Below are positions 1 through 13,181 of a stretch of 64,000 nucleotides of DNA, one piece after another (position 1 is the first letter of the stretch; each line of letters opens with the position of its first letter). The notes under the pieces were generated by a model. The model searched no databases, was not told where the DNA came from, and saw only the letters and a program-made list of their open reading frames with translations. This DNA is from Aristolochia californica. Lineage: Eukaryota > Streptophyta > Magnoliopsida > Piperales > Aristolochiaceae. A program made the translations under genes and the position numbers. The stretch is from contig JARWKL010000004.1 of assembly GCA_029961685.1 (NCBI GenBank), positions 33,028,294 to 33,092,293 of the forward strand, written 5' to 3'.

Positions 1-527
1 TAATAATTTGCTTCTCTGGTTGGATGCTCCAGTTTTGTTGTTCAGAAAGCTGACACAGATACCTCGGTTGATATTTGAGAACGGATGGAGACGTCGGCTC
101 GGGCCAGCAGACCCTACCTTCGCGCTGAGGACAAACTCTTTCTTCCAGGGGAGTGTAATGTTATGCATGCAATAACATTATTATTCCGATTGTTTTTCTT
201 TAATTTGCTTTATTTTATTTCAATTAAAGAATTAATAGGCCACATGGGCATTTTTGGAATATTTTATTTATTGGGGTATTTTTGTAATATTTTATCTTAA
301 ACCTTGTAAGGGTGAACTCTATTTAAGGGGTAAGAGTAATGAGAAATACAAGTATTGATTTAGATTAAACAGGGTTTTGATTTCTCCTCAATGAGCTCAG
401 GTGTGTGCGTTCTCCTTAAAGAACCTAGGGTTTTCAAGCTTCCCTTTGGCTTGATTTTTGTCTTTCTCTTCTTCCTCTTCTTCCTCCATACGAATCCATG
501 TGTCAGATCAGATCCGGGACCATAACA
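1..527 (+). mobile_element. E1: 3' end of a family-I gene-capturing LTR element
   Basis: Positions 1-158 are internal sequence and 159-527 is the 3' LTR. The LTR begins TGTTATGCATGCAATAAC and ends ..CATAACA, and it contains a CCTATTTAAGGGG TATA-type block near 320. The same LTR family appears at 13182, 16686 (inverted), 40686 and 56143. The internal tail has the purine-rich TTCCAGGGGAGTG tract directly before the LTR and a GGGCCAGCAGACC..ACCTTCG block that is also found before the LTRs at 55479 and 56143. No coding potential is visible. The 5' part lies outside the window, so captured content and target-site duplication cannot be seen. Confidence 0.85.
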
Positions 528-1621
528 GCGACTCCAGAGGCACGATTCCGATGATGGTGGCTTGTGAAGGCGCTAGTGAACTTCCTCTACAGCAATGACG
601 ATGGTTCTATGGGGACTAATCGATGGTTGTTGCATGTCGAAGGCTGGAGGGCATTGACTTGGGTTGCGTTAGTGACTAGTGGGGCGGTGAGGGACATGTC
701 ATTGATGGAAAGTCTGAATGACAACAAAAGGAAGAACGGTCGTCGCCGGAATTTGGATATCGGCAACGAGGAGAGGATAAATGGAAGATGAGATGTAGGC
801 TTAGGAAGGAAGCGACGACGACGTCAAGTGATGGAGATGATGGTCTTTGACGACGGCGACAGAGGTGAAGGTCAACGATGATTGCGATGGTGACTACAAT
901 GGAGGTAAAGGTTGATGGCGGCCATGGACATGTTTAAAAATGGAGGAAAGAGCTCAGTGCTGGTGAGAGGCAACGACGACAACATCACTACAAATCCGGC
1001 GAGGGTCATGAAGGCTGAGAAGGATGCTACTGTGAAGACACATGCTACTGAACAAGAGGTTAAAGCCAAGTTTTCAGAATGGTGTTGAAAGAAAGAGCAG
1101 GGAAGTAGGAACATTGGAGGGCAATGGAAGCAAAGAGGAAAACAGAGGAGAATTGCGCGGAGGAGAATCATGTTGTTGCCCTCGGTGATGGTGCACCAGA
1201 GGAGGGGTGACACATGCACACGACTCATACGAAGTGCGGTCGGTGGTTAAGCTTGAGGTGCACAAAAGCTCGATCGGTGAGTTGCTGCCAGAGAGCGTGT
1301 TGCAGAGAGGGAGAGAGTGGAGAGTATTTCGAACAAAAAAGTAGGAAGAAGGCAAATGCAGAGGATTAATCTATCTACTCTGATACCATATGAGAAGCTG
1401 AATTAAACCACATCTTTGCATTGATTAAGAGTGGTATTTATATATTTTAGAACAGAAAGAATAAATACAATCTTGGAGATCTTATCTCCTAAATCAAAGG
1501 GAAGATAAGCAAATCTTATCTCCTGAACAAAAGGGAAGATAATCCTTCATCACCCATTTCTCTCATCTACTTGTTTCCTATATTAATTGTTGTCAATTAA
1601 AGAAATAATTAATTGTTAACA
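528..1621 (-). mobile_element. Partial LTR element on the minus strand (LTR 1391-1621)
   Basis: A 231-bp LTR at 1391-1621 reads, on the minus strand, TGTTAACAATTAATT...GCTTCTCA. It is followed at about 1379-1390 by a primer site reading TATGGTATCAGAG, complementary to the 3' end of initiator tRNA-Met. The adjacent 528-1378 would be the internal leader. It is GC-richer than its surroundings and holds only short unrecognised ORFs in both directions. No gag or pol is seen. The element is cut off at 527 by E1. It could be copia-like or a small non-autonomous LTR element. Confidence 0.6.
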
Positions 1622-1988
1622 GAGGGAGTGGCTAGACGAAAGTAAACCGTACAAGGCAAATAACATTCAGTAATTACTCGACAGTGAAAGAGTTTGTGAG
1701 AGTTGAGATTAGTTTTGCCTGTCACAAATCATCTTCTTCATTATGAGGAATGAGAGCAGAAGAAATTCTTCATTTGAAGGTGTCTAGGCCCTAATTCTAA
1801 TGGAATTGTAATTCTATAGTTACCCTAGGGTGGAATAACCATTCATTTAAATCACTATAGCATTTTCCTTTACAGTGTTGAGATTTTATTTTTATATTCC
1901 TAAATTAAAAATTATAAAAGAGATAAAATTTAAGATTTTTCGGCCATATCTAATGTTTTTGTCTTCTATATTAAAAAACTTTCTATGT

Positions 1989-2043
<55 letters not shown>

Positions 2044-3560
2044 TAATGAAAATTGACCTCCTGTTAAATATTTTTTATACATACCATAAAAAAAAACAAA
2101 ATTCATTTTTTACTCTTTGTACCTGTCTTATGAAATAATGAAAATATCCTTCTACCCTAATTTTTATTCATTACATTTAAAATTAAAAAAACTAAAATTA
2201 TACCTATATTTATTTATAAATAAATAAATTATTTTTTGCTTATTTCTAAATTATCCTCATGACTAACATTTTGCATCTTTTCCTAAAACTTACATTTCAA
2301 TATTTTTTTTAAAAAAAATTAATGATGAAAACCTTTTGGAACATTTTCTCTTAACTTGTCATATAAATGCAGATAATTAATATCTTACCTATTTTTCTAA
2401 ATTTGTTTGCAAAACATAAAATTCCCTTTTTAACTTTTTTGTTTTTACAAATGTCATCAAAATAATAATATATTTTTATGGCCTGTTTGCTTCATATTGC
2501 TGGGATAAAATGCATGATATGGTTACTAACTAGTACTTGGGATTGGGATTGGACTTGGCTTGGATGAAGTCAATTTTTTGTGTCTAAATCTAGGCTCAAG
2601 GAGAGTCAAAAGGAGACTCTCTAAAAATAGAAGGGACAAGTCATATCCCATAACTTGACCTGCCTCCACTCAAGTTTGGGTCAACTTTGCAAGTTGCACA
2701 ACCATGAAAATGAAAAATATACTCTTTTGTGCTTGTTAAATAAAATAACTTAAAATACTTTTAAATTCCTTTTAAACTTCTTTAGTTCCTCAACAATTCT
2801 ATTAAATTTTATTGCTTTGTAATTTTAATAGTTATTTTATATATTACTTTCAAATTTTTACACCTCATAAACATTTAAAGTGTATTCCATTAAATAAGAT
2901 TCCAATTGATAAGAACCGAGGCAATTGCAGTTCCTACTAATGCCATTCTAAATACATTAAATGTCTCAAATCCAACTAAAATTATTTTCAACCCATATGA
3001 GAGTGAGAATAAGATTGACTATGGTTTGACAACTATTTTCATCATTTAAACTTTTTATGCTAAATCAGAGATCGTGCAAACAAATAAGAACGAGGAAGCT
3101 CCCTCCAAGAAGTAAAACCCCTAATTTAATAGAAACGTGATTAGTCACTTAGTAACTAAACTTCCACATTCTCATCAATAAAAAATTCTGATACATATCC
3201 TATTTCTATCTTGCTAGCCGTCAAAGATTAAGATAAATCAAACTTAGTATCATTTGATAATGGAGTTTTTAAGTCAAAAGTTTGTCGTCTCAGAAAAAAT
3301 AAAGTCTAATTCGTAAAAAACGAGAACTCCCTCTTTTGGATCCTCAACGAACTGAGTAGGAAGAACTTCCATTCACAATTCTAGCCCTTTAAAAATAAAG
3401 GGGGAGAGTCTTTCATTCATGTTTTCGCCATTTATGAATATAGAAGAAGAAGAGTGATTGAATAATTTCCCAATAATTTTTATTGAACATGCAATATTTA
3501 TAGGATTACAACAAAAATTACCTAATATACAACAAAGTTTACAATGCTCTCAAATTCTAT
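1622..3560. other. AT-rich intergenic DNA, no gene seen
   Basis: This stretch has no ORF with recognisable content. The one ORF that crosses 1875-2138 is an artefact of the dinucleotide repeat. A GGCCTGTTTGCTT sequence near 2480 resembles the ends of some plant DNA transposons, but I could not find a convincing partner end. Confidence 0.6.
1989..2040. repeat. (TA)n(TG)n microsatellite
   Basis: A short TA run (about 1989-2000) passes into an uninterrupted TG run of about 20 units, to 2040. It is a likely length-polymorphic simple repeat. Confidence 0.97.
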
Positions 3561-4376
3561 CAGCTCTTTATTTTTATCTCTATTAATGAATTCATCACAA
3601 ACACTGTTTTTTATGCGACATTATATAAAACATGCGCATCACCTGCGAAATAGAGTGGAAAATTATCCCTAGTTCAAACTTTTTATGAACATATAGATCA
3701 TCCCAAGCCAAATTTGATGGATAATGGGACAATCAAAAGGTCTACTTGTTAATGATGTTAGCAAAGAAGAAAAGCAAATATGTCACTTATTGATCAGTAT
3801 AGTTCATCGGCTGTAGCAGATGAAACAAAATCAAAAGTAAACTGTTCGCCTGTTGTCTGCTCATGAATGACCTCTCTTTTGGATCTTTTATGCGAACTCC
3901 CTCTTTGGATTTTCAGTCTGACATCAAACGCGAACGGCCTCATGAATTCGTCGTCTCGAAGAAAATATGAAGGCATTTAAGGCTGTTTGATCAGAGATGA
4001 TTGTAGATTGAAAGGGTTAAATAGCATTCAAAAGGGTCTCAATCAGTGTTAGTATTCGTCACACCGTCCCACTTACATTTGTTCCTCTCTTTCCCCAAAA
4101 TATTATACATCAAAATCAAAAAAACCTCAAATCTCGTTTCGCTTTCTTCCTACTTCCTTTTCCTTTTCTTGGATCCGAAGCTCATCGACAGCGGCTAATC
4201 GTTTTTCGTATAGGTGGACCCACCTTTTTGTTTGTTCGCAGCAACTTCAATGGTTTCCGGGGCGACTTTTCCGTCTGTTCTTCCATACACGTTGTCCGCG
4301 AACGCCCTTGAGACACCATAAATGATGCAATAGTTTGCAACCCATTTTCGAACAAAAAGGAAAAGAGATTCTCCGA
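3561..4376. other. Region downstream of the MYB gene
   Basis: This holds the presumed 3' UTR and downstream sequence of the minus-strand MYB gene. A 60-codon open frame on the minus strand (3794-3976) has no recognisable domain. The motifs GTCGTCTC and GAACTCCCTCTTT occur at both 3290-3345 and 3895-3955 in different order, suggesting an old local rearrangement. Confidence 0.5.
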
Positions 4377-6112
4377 CTAAAATTCCGGCAACTCACTGGT
4401 TTGAACCAATAAATTATACCAGAAATCCATGTTCTCGTCGTTGTAAGGGTCGTGTGCATAGAAAGGCTCTTGAAGCATGGCCGGAGAGGTTGGGCATTGA
4501 AATTGTGGCTCCGACGTGGTCGTGGAGAAAACCTCTGTCGTTTTGCCCGAGTCTTCTCCGGTGGAGTGCGCTTCCGACCATAGATTCTCGTCGAGTTCTG
4601 TCAGCTGCTCGTCTTTGGTGACCATGGAACAGTTCTCTGCTGTAACAGTGGAGGAATCGGTGCCTGAGAAAGAAACGTCGCTGGAAGATTGCTGTGGGGA
4701 CACGGCGTTAAACTCGCTGTTATCGAAACTCTGATGGGTCGGGAAATTTATGTTCTGCCGATCTCTCCACAACCGGAGCTCACATTCCCGTCTCTCCTTC
4801 TGGAGCCCTTGGATATCCAAGGTGGTGGGATTCGGCTTCAGCCGTTTCTTGAGGTGGGTGTGCCAAACATTTTTAATCTCGTTGTCAGTTCGCCCTGGTA
4901 ATCTCGCCGCGATTGCAGACCATCTGACATCGGACAATTATATATCAGAAACTCAGACGACTACTACCATTACAAGAATACTGTAATTGAAATATGTTGG
5001 ATAAAAAAATAGAGATCAGTTTCTTCTTTTCACGTGCTGTAACCTGGAGATGAAGATGAATATGAATTTATGTCCCCAATCTCAAGTTATTTAATGGTGA
5101 AAGGCATCAGAGAATCTTTGGAGCTTGATGTTCTGTACATTGATAATGCTGATCTAGGCAATCTTAAGTTTTGTATTTGGCTACTCAGAAGGACTAAGTT
5201 CTTTTTGTTTTGTTCTCTGGCTTAGCTGTTTTTTTCACTAAGAAATAGTATCACATTGATTCGAGAACAATTATGTTGAATTTATTAGTTGAAAAAAAAA
5301 TTTGAAGAAAAACAAATATGTTGAATTTATTAGTTGAGAAAAAGGTTTTTTAAAATGTCCGAGAAGACTAGGGGGTGTTAATGCATACTCCCATATGGAT
5401 TATTAGAAAAAAAAATCGAAAGATAATATAGTTAGTCACTTTGCTATACCGTCTGAAATAGAGGGAATTCATTCTTACCGGTTGCCGAGCAATTCATGCA
5501 ATTTTATGATAGTTTCTTCTTCATCTCTGCTGAAGTTGCCTCGCTTAATATCTGGGCGCAAGTAGTTCGTCCATCGGAGTCTGCAACTCTTCCCACATCT
5601 CAAAAGACCTGAAAAAGACGAGGAGAAGCAATATCATTAGAACCCTTGGCCTTCTTATGATCTCCGAGAATTATATATGCAGAGACGATAACAGCTCTTT
5701 GGAGAAATATTGTTAGAACAAATTAATTTGAAAAAATAGTAAAAAGACAAGTCTTTGTTGATTCCGGTGAAACAACACAGAACTGGATTGAAACGAAACG
5801 GAAAATGCCGAGAAAACGGTAGCAAAAGCTTCAAAGAATCGCTCCCTATAACGTTTGCTGGATATATCCATCTGGGTCTCTTTTTCTTTTTTCAAAACTC
5901 AAATAGCGGAAAGCCAATCTCTAGCTTCGAACATCTAGATCACCGGAGAGAAACCCATCTGAGAATGATCTGTAATTACCAGCTTGTTTAGGAAGCGCCC
6001 GCCAGTTGCCGTGGCCGTGTCTCTGAATAAAGGCTATCAAAATCTGGTCCTCTTCCGGAGTCCATGGCCCCTTCTTCAGTCCCATCTTCTCACAACAAGG
6101 AGCTCTCACCAT
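4377..6112 (-). CDS. R2R3-MYB transcription factor, subgroup 2 (MYB13/14/15-like)
   Basis: This is a nuclear DNA-binding transcription factor. Three exons can be placed by canonical splice sites: exon 1 at 5980-6112 (133 bp), exon 2 at 5479-5608 (130 bp) and exon 3 at 4377-4923. Introns are about 371 and 555 bp. The exon sizes and phases (1, then 2) are those typical of plant R2R3-MYBs. The product is 269 residues. R2 has Trp17, 37 and 57. R3 has Phe70, Trp89 and Trp108, with the usual [11 protein letters not shown] and [18 protein letters not shown] recognition helices. The start is the ATG of [11 protein letters not shown]; Val at residue 2 replaces the more common Gly. Residues 195-206 ([12 protein letters not shown]) and the C-terminal FWYNLL..LPEF resemble subgroup-2 motifs. 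Members of that subgroup act in stress, cold and phenylpropanoid or stilbene responses; the role here is inferred. No frame break was seen. Confidence 0.93.
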
Positions 6113-6217
6113 CTCTTGTCCAGAAACAGAAAACGAACCCCTTGTTCCTTCTCTTTCTTGCACCCCTCGAATCAGAAACTCAGAATCCTTGAGCTGGAAA
6201 TAAATGGGCAAACCAGG

Positions 6218-6227
6218 CTATTTATCC
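6218..6227 (-). promoter_or_regulatory. Possible TATA box of the MYB gene
   Basis: On the minus strand GGATAAATAG lies about 105-115 bp upstream of the MYB start codon, a plausible spacing for a plant TATA element with a short 5' UTR. This rests on motif and position only. Confidence 0.4.
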
Positions 6228-9200
6228 TTGGTGCCGTAGCCCATTACAAAACGTGCGGCAAATGGTCCAAAGACCGCATCAAATTTTCAAAAGCAACGCC
6301 ATCAATTTCTAGGAAGGAGGGGCCCTCGGAGGAGGCGCTCCCCTGTAGATTTCACTTTGTAGATTTCATAAACTGTCGTCTACTGCTAAAATAAGCAATC
6401 CTCCATTAAAGAATCCCAAACCAAATGACATAATCCTCTGTTGAAATCTTCGCACATGTCTTCTCTGCATTCATCTCCAGCGTCATCTTCGTCAAACGGT
6501 CATGAGAGAGAACAGAATTTGATCTAACGGAAGACGGTGGGAGAGGGCGTTCACACCTCTCACAGCTCGCTCTGTCGCCCTTTTGGGTCGCGTGGTCTAC
6601 CTGTTCGTGAAAACGAGTCAAAGAAAGGGGCTGAAGCTGCATTAGCCCGCCTTTGACAAATGATTTTTGTTTTTTTTCTGGCTTTCTACTACTTGTGAGC
6701 CTCTTTCATGGGCCATTCACCCTTTGAGAAGAATTCATGCCTTTGACAAATTCATCCTTGCGTTGCAGTCAAACTCGGTCGTGTCGACAAGAAATGTCTT
6801 ACTTAAAATTGGGTCACAGCTAAGAATCACAGCTAAGAAGAGGTGGGTTCCTATCCAATATCATTTTTAGGCTCTGATCTGATTAAAAAAATATCAAGTG
6901 GAGTGCGTCGGGTCTTCGCCATGTTCGAGTAAAATAGGGGTTTCAGTTCCTGAGTTCAACCATTCTCGTTCACCTGCTTCTTTTCTTTCTGAATTTGGGG
7001 AAGTGAGCTTTCAGTGAACCTTTCAGCAACTAGTCTCTATCATGTAAGCTTCAACTAACTGGTATTTTTTATTTTATTTTTATCAATTTTCGCTTCTTTG
7101 CCAATATTGAAAAGTCTCCCCTAGAGGCGTTGTCAATCCATGGAAATTTTCTACTAGGTTTTCTCTGGGTTGGAGATGAACGACTTTGGTGTTTACGTCT
7201 CGGCTGAGGCACGGTTGACGTGAAGGGATTTTGAAGGTGAAGTAGAATTTATTGAAATAAAAAAACGATAGTGGTGAAGTCAATTTGAAATTTTTTTAAT
7301 TAATAAATTTAACATCTTTTAACCCTCTTTGTCATGTCTAAGTCCTCTTTTGTAATTCTACATGTGGATAATTTTGGGAGGAAACTCACATATAAATAAT
7401 ATTTGCAATAATACCATATAAAGTTGGGTCCAAGGTTTATCCTAAATTGACATGCCAATTTAAAAAAAAATTAATTAATAAATTCAACATATTTCAACTC
7501 ATTAATCCACGTGATTATTCGTTAACAACTACAGGGTAAAATTATTCATGGGATGATTCAAAGCCTCATGTTTAAAAGTCGAAAAACATTTTAACATTTT
7601 TTCCACTCCAATAAATCCCACATTAATCCAAAGAAAAAACTCAATTACTCGTGACGAAAGATATAATCAAACATTTTATGACATAGACCCATTCGAAGCA
7701 TTCCTCAATCATTGGAGTAGCTGACCTAAAGACTAAAGACTCAAACAAAAGTGTAATTTCTTCTAAAACAATATCATGAAATTGTCCAAAACTCAGAATT
7801 TGACTAGTGAATGAATTAAAAAATCAAAAGACTCTCCATTTCCACTCAACTTTAGAGGATCTACATAGCAAATTCCCCCTTTGCCGTCAAGCAATCAAAT
7901 ATGCATATCTCCTGGACACTTAAGTTAATGATGCATGACAAGAGAGGGCTTAGACTTTTCCAGTAATAAAAAAAAAAAAAAAAAAAACGGATCCACTCCC
8001 ACTTGGTGAGAAAAAATCATCTTTCCGTTCTTTGAAACGATTGAGAAATTGAAGAATAGAGTGCAAACCCATGTACTTTTCTAAGTCTTCCACTTTCACA
8101 AACCACTAAAATATTATTGACGTTTATTAAACGGAAAAACACGGTTGATTAAACTAAGGACACGTGAAGGTGGGCTACCCACAGTTTACAAAAGATAAAA
8201 TACCTCTTCCTTATCTACTTTTTTCTTCACTTCTTTATTCAATTCAACTTTTCTTCTCCCCTAACACTTGCACCCCCTGTTGGTATCAATCCACCTGTGT
8301 TTCTTTCTTTTTTGTTTCAATTCCACTCTTTCTCTAAATGAAGAATAGAAAACTGCTCCCAAACCTGAAATCGGGTTTCAGATTACTGGTCGGAGATGGA
8401 TTTTCATAAACCCTACGGGCCGAAATGGAGAACGGGGATGGAGCAAGGATGAGTCAAGATTACGGGGACGGAATTGGCGGGGGTGGTGTGAATGGAGATC
8501 AACACAGGGTCGGGATTTGGCTCTCTCGTTTTTATGGAGGTCGGGTCAGGGTTCAGGTTCAGATTTTAAAAAACCTGACCCCTTCATGTTCTTTAAATTT
8601 GTTCCTGGCCCCACAGTTTGTGTTTTGAGATCATTCATATGGGCGTCAATCAATCAAGTACTTCTTCAGCTTCGCTTCTAAGTTATGGTAATAGTTGTAA
8701 TAAATGTGGTAATAATTAGATAAACATAATCTATGTAAATTAGCGTGAGGGTTTCAAACACATGAAACCTTTTGGGTAACGGGTATATAAACAGCATGGA
8801 ATAAGCTATCTTGTCCATTATTTTGTTTATACATAACTTAACTTATTCGATAAACAGTATATCAATATAATATAGTCAGCTTGTCATATTTTATTTACTT
8901 ACCTATTTATCAAACAGTAAAACCAGCAATTAGGTAAATAAATAGAATAACAACAAATTTTATTTACAAAACTATAAATCATAAAATAATGAAATACTCA
9001 TAAGCCTAAGAAAATGTCACATGAATGTATAATAAAATCAGAAAATAATATTATAAAATCCTTTAAAAGCACTTGAATCTTGTTTTGTCTCAAATATATA
9101 TTAACTCAAATAAAGATTTATTGAATAATCAAGTAATCAGATAATTAGGTAAAGTATAATTAGGGGCTCTTGAAGACTGTAAGCTTAAAAACAAGCTCAA

Positions 9201-10610
9201 ACTCGACCTTGAGCTTTAAATTGAACTCAAACTTGTCTTGGAGTATTTTAAATGAGTTCGAGTTGGATTTGAGCTTAGCCTACATTTAAAACTATGTATA
9301 ATTTAAATAATGCATATATAATTAAAATTTTCCAAACTACATTCAAGTACGTAACATTATATACACCTTTATATATATAATTTATAATACTCAAAGACAT
9401 AAACACGAGCAATAGACTACAAAACTATTAATGTATATTAAGAAACTTCAACAAGATCATTCCCTTGTTGTTGTACAATACACTTAAAAGGATACTACAA
9501 CATAAATAAAATTATCATGTAATAGAAACACCCACCAACAAGTTCATCACTAATCTACTACTTAATCTCACACAAGTTTGGCAAAAAGAAACAAGCATTA
9601 TATATGAAAACAATATATAATAAGATAAAGAGGAGAGATTACAAAGAAATAAGAGAAAAAAAAAAAAAAAGAGGAGAGAGAAGAAGGAGAAGATAAGAAA
9701 AAAGCACATGTTAGGGGGGAGTGAAGGGGAAGAGGGGGAAGAGTGAGTTCTTTGAATTTCAAAATATGTTAGTTAAAGCGAAAGGGACACTTAAAAAGCT
9801 CTATATTCTCTCTTCATCCATAGAGCATTTATTTACAGATTGACAAACAAGTACAAAATATATAATTCACATAGGAGTCACAATTTTTTTAATTTCAAGC
9901 AAAGGAGAGTAAATTTTGTATTGAAAAGCAGATATAGAAGAATCACTCTCCCAATAAAAATTTATGATCTACTAACCTTAAATTCATTCTATTAGTACAT
10001 TTTACCATCAAATAAAGGTGGATCTTATTAACCCACACCATCCGATGGATTCAAATCATGTAAAATGTCTTATAGATTACCTTGATTGGTTCACAAAATC
10101 CTAAAATATGGCCCTACTTGTCTAGTCAATGAAGTTGTCCATCAACTTAAAATCAAACAAGTTTCCAATGTGACCGATTGTTAGAGAAACATGGATAGGG
10201 ATTCTGACTTATTCGAGTCGACTCGCCGAGTTCTCAATGATTAACACTCTTAAAATAGTATTAAAATAATTGTGAATTTCTTTTAACATTTATGAAATTT
10301 GAATAAAAAAGGTTATTTTTTAAGAAAAATAAATTATAGAAAAATTTGTGTGATAATTAATTATATTGCTAACTATACACACCAAATATTTCTTTAAATT
10401 GTTAGTTATAATATTTATAAAATATTACAAAGAATTTCTTAAAGTTCTTTTTTCAGGTCATATCAGGAGGGGACATACATTTATGAACAACCTCTTTCAG
10501 ACCGCACAATCTTGCACAATCGTACGGTGTTGGGAAAACAGCGAAAGAGGGATGAAAAAGTAAGGAAAGAAAATAAACGTGTAAGTAGAGTGTCTAGCAT
10601 GCAAAATAAA
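6228..10610. other. MYB upstream region and AT-rich intergenic DNA
   Basis: No gene is supported. 6228-7300 is the likely MYB promoter region. A poly(A) run lies at about 7969-7987. A GC-richer patch with GGGTCGGG and GGGGACGG motifs at 8370-8600 gives a 67-codon Gly-rich ORF without recognisable domains; such patches occur in plant intergenic repeats. 9150-9300 has repeated CTCAAACTCG/GAGTTCGAGTT-type motifs. 9640-9740 is purine-rich. Confidence 0.5.
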
Positions 10611-10814
10611 CGTGGTGATTTTACCAAGCCGTGGATGATTCATGTTCCTCCTCTTCCCAGCATCTCAGCTTCTGTACATTGCCATCTTTTCAAGTAACAT
10701 ATATGATAGCCCCGTGGTGATTTTACCAAGCCGTGCATGATTCCTGTTCCTCCTCTTCCCAGCATCTCAGCTTCTGTACATTGCTATCTTTTCAAGTAAC
10801 ATATATGATAGCCC
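10611..10814. repeat. Tandem duplication, 2 x 102 bp
   Basis: CGTGGTGATTTTACCAAGCC..TATATGATAGCCC is present twice back to back (10611-10712 and 10713-10814). Only a few substitutions separate the copies, for example GTGGATGATTCAT versus GTGCATGATTCCT. The near identity implies a recent duplication. No coding function is evident. Confidence 0.95.
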
Positions 10815-12239
10815 GGATTCACGCACCCCATGACCCTTTTCTGAACAAAAGTCAAATCCCATTTTATTCGCGACAGGTTGAAAGCCACTTCTCCCCTTTT
10901 CTTGGCGATTTTTTTTTTTTTTTTTGAGAAAATCAGTTTGATATGGGAATCTCCTCTTTCCCTCTCGGCCGTTCTACTGTCTTCTAGACACTTCCTTGGT
11001 CATCTCATTGTCTAAATCCTAAAAGATCACAAATCTGTACAAGTACCTGTAAATTTTTTGTTTTATCCAAAAGTGGGTAATTTGCAAGAGCTTTGGAGCC
11101 GGCGTTCATGTGAGGAACAATTCTAGAGGGTGGGGATGGATAGGTTTGTTAACTTTTTTTTTTTAATTTTAACTCTCTTTACTTAATTCTTAATTCTTAT
11201 TGTGTGTTTCTTTTTTTTAATTAATTCATTATGTTTAAATTTATATTTATGCACTGTAATCAAAGTTTAAATGAAAACAATCACATACAAAGTACACAAT
11301 TTTTTAAAGTGATTCATAATTCTTTCATGGATTGCTAGTCCACCATTTAAGAAGTTTTTATACCTCTAGGTTCCACTAAGCTTCGGTTACCATACAACAT
11401 CTATAACAAATCACCTCTAATGATAATTATAATTATGTCCACACAACTTATGCCACTCAATTGATTACAACAGTCAAATTATTATAACACATATTTACTT
11501 AGATTTACAACAGCTCATTAGACTCACTAGTCTAGATCATTTTTTATTAGTTAACTAGGCTACACAAGCCTAAATGTACACTAGGATTTTCATCAAGAAA
11601 AGTCTATTTTTTCAAAGAAATGTATTAGTAGCAACATTTTTTCACCAAGAAATTTTGTCGACAATAGCCTAGAGAGAAAAACAATTGTTAACGAAAACAA
11701 AATTTTCCAAAAATAATTAAACATTTCTCGATTACATTATTTTATGAGAAATAATTTCAATTATTTATAAATATTTTCTAAAAATAAATTATTTTCATTG
11801 AAATAATTTCATCATGATTTTTTTAAAATTAATTTTTAAAAATAATTTATTCTCAGTGAATTTTTCGTAGAGAATTTTATTTTGATGTCTTTTTTACTTA
11901 CTTTAAAATATTTAATAAAATAAAATATATCAAAGAGAAAAAAAATGAAGAATTATATTTATGTGATTGAATATATACAAATTATGTACAAAAATGTAAA
12001 AAAATATAATAAAAATCTACAAAAATATACAAGAAGCCATTGCTCGGGTTTTAACTTTCAACACCAAATAGAAGAAACCAAAAATACAAGAACTAAGAAG
12101 AAAAGAGCACTTTTTTGCTCTTGTAGGCACAATGAATAAGTAGAAAGAGGAATTAATAGAATTAATTGACAAAGAATAAACAACTATTTGATGGATCAAC
12201 CTAAACTAAACTAAAAACCAAATTAGAAGAGAGAAATAC
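10815..12239. other. AT-rich intergenic DNA, no gene seen
   Basis: A T-rich run lies at about 10909-10925. The remainder is strongly AT-rich with scattered short ORFs that show no domain. Nothing recognisable was found. Confidence 0.5.
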
Positions 12240-12580
12240 ATTGCCTTTGTAAGTTGATGTAACATCAATTTAAAAATCCTGTTATGATACCGTGTTGGAT
12301 TTTTAGAAAAGAGAAATAATTCATTGACGTGATTATGAGCCTCTAGTTATAATAGATGAAATAAGTAGAACCTAACAATAATTAAACTACCCATGTTCCT
12401 GTTACACCTAAATTCTAACTCCTAAAGATAAGTCCAAAAATAATTAAATAACTAAAATTGAGACACTCCAATGAGACTTGCTCCCAAGAAACTCTTGTAA
12501 GATTCTGTTATATTAATTATAGCTTTGTGAGACTTTTTTGTGTGAGTCATGTAAGACTCTTCCATACCTACTCTTCAACA
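12240..12580 (-). mobile_element. Partial copia-type element, LTR 12293-12580
   Basis: On the minus strand the 288-bp LTR reads TGTTGAAGAGTAGG...AAAATCCAACA and is followed by a degenerate primer site CGGTATCATAACAGG. Its body (ATTTAATTATTTTTGGACTTATCTTT, TTATAACTAGAGG, CAATGAATTATT) aligns with the LTRs of C2 (59276, 61523) and with the solo LTR at 13008, so it belongs to the same family. Only a few tens of bases of internal sequence are recognisable and the other LTR is missing. Confidence 0.7.
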
Positions 12581-13007
12581 ATTATAATGGTCGACGACGA
12601 ATTTGTCCTACATAAAACTGATAGAACAAAGGATTGATTACATATGACACTACACATTCGATAGAACATAAGTAATTAGTAAGAAAACATAAATAAAATG
12701 AAGTTACATGGATCATGTCAAATATGTTTGAGAATTCTTCATCTTTGTAAGACTTGAATTTCATCTCCCTCTTCAGTGCATGCCTCCTAATTAGTGTACT
12801 CATAAATATGGTAAACTCACTACTATGTAAATCCATCGGGCGTCTATAACCTGGTGGAATTGTGATATCTTGCCTACTCCGTCATTTATTTATGATGACC
12901 TTCTCAATGGTCAAAACCCTATAACGGGCATGCCCTTGACGTTGTGAGGACTATCATGTTGATGGGTGAGATGTGGAAGGCTCTGATACAAAAATATTAA
13001 AAATACA
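12581..13007. other. Intergenic segment, nothing recognised
   Basis: An 84-codon minus-strand open frame (12582-12836) has no recognisable domain and is probably spurious. The GGCTCTGATAC sequence near 12979 resembles a reversed primer site but is not adjacent to a matching LTR end. Confidence 0.45.
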
Positions 13008-13181
13008 TGTTGAAAGATGGGCCCAAACCTACATGACCAAGGAATGCCCACATATCTAAGAGTGTTAGAAGATGGGCCCAAACCCATAAGAAGTAGGACC
13101 CACCATAATAACCACAAGCTGGTTGGAAGATCAAGTGAGATTCACAAAGATAACCACAAGCTGGTTGGAAGATCAAAAAGG

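Noticed and set aside
872..1355. Minus-strand ORFs of 118 and 93 codons
   Set aside because: They overlap in different frames within an LTR-element leader and show no gag or host-protein similarity.
1875..2138. 87-codon ORF across the TG repeat
   Set aside because: It is produced by the (TG)n run encoding Cys-Val repeats; no domain.
2480..3090. Possible hAT-like or MITE element (GGCCTGTTTGCTT ... GCAAACAAATAAG)
   Set aside because: The ends match only over a few bases and no flanking duplication was found.
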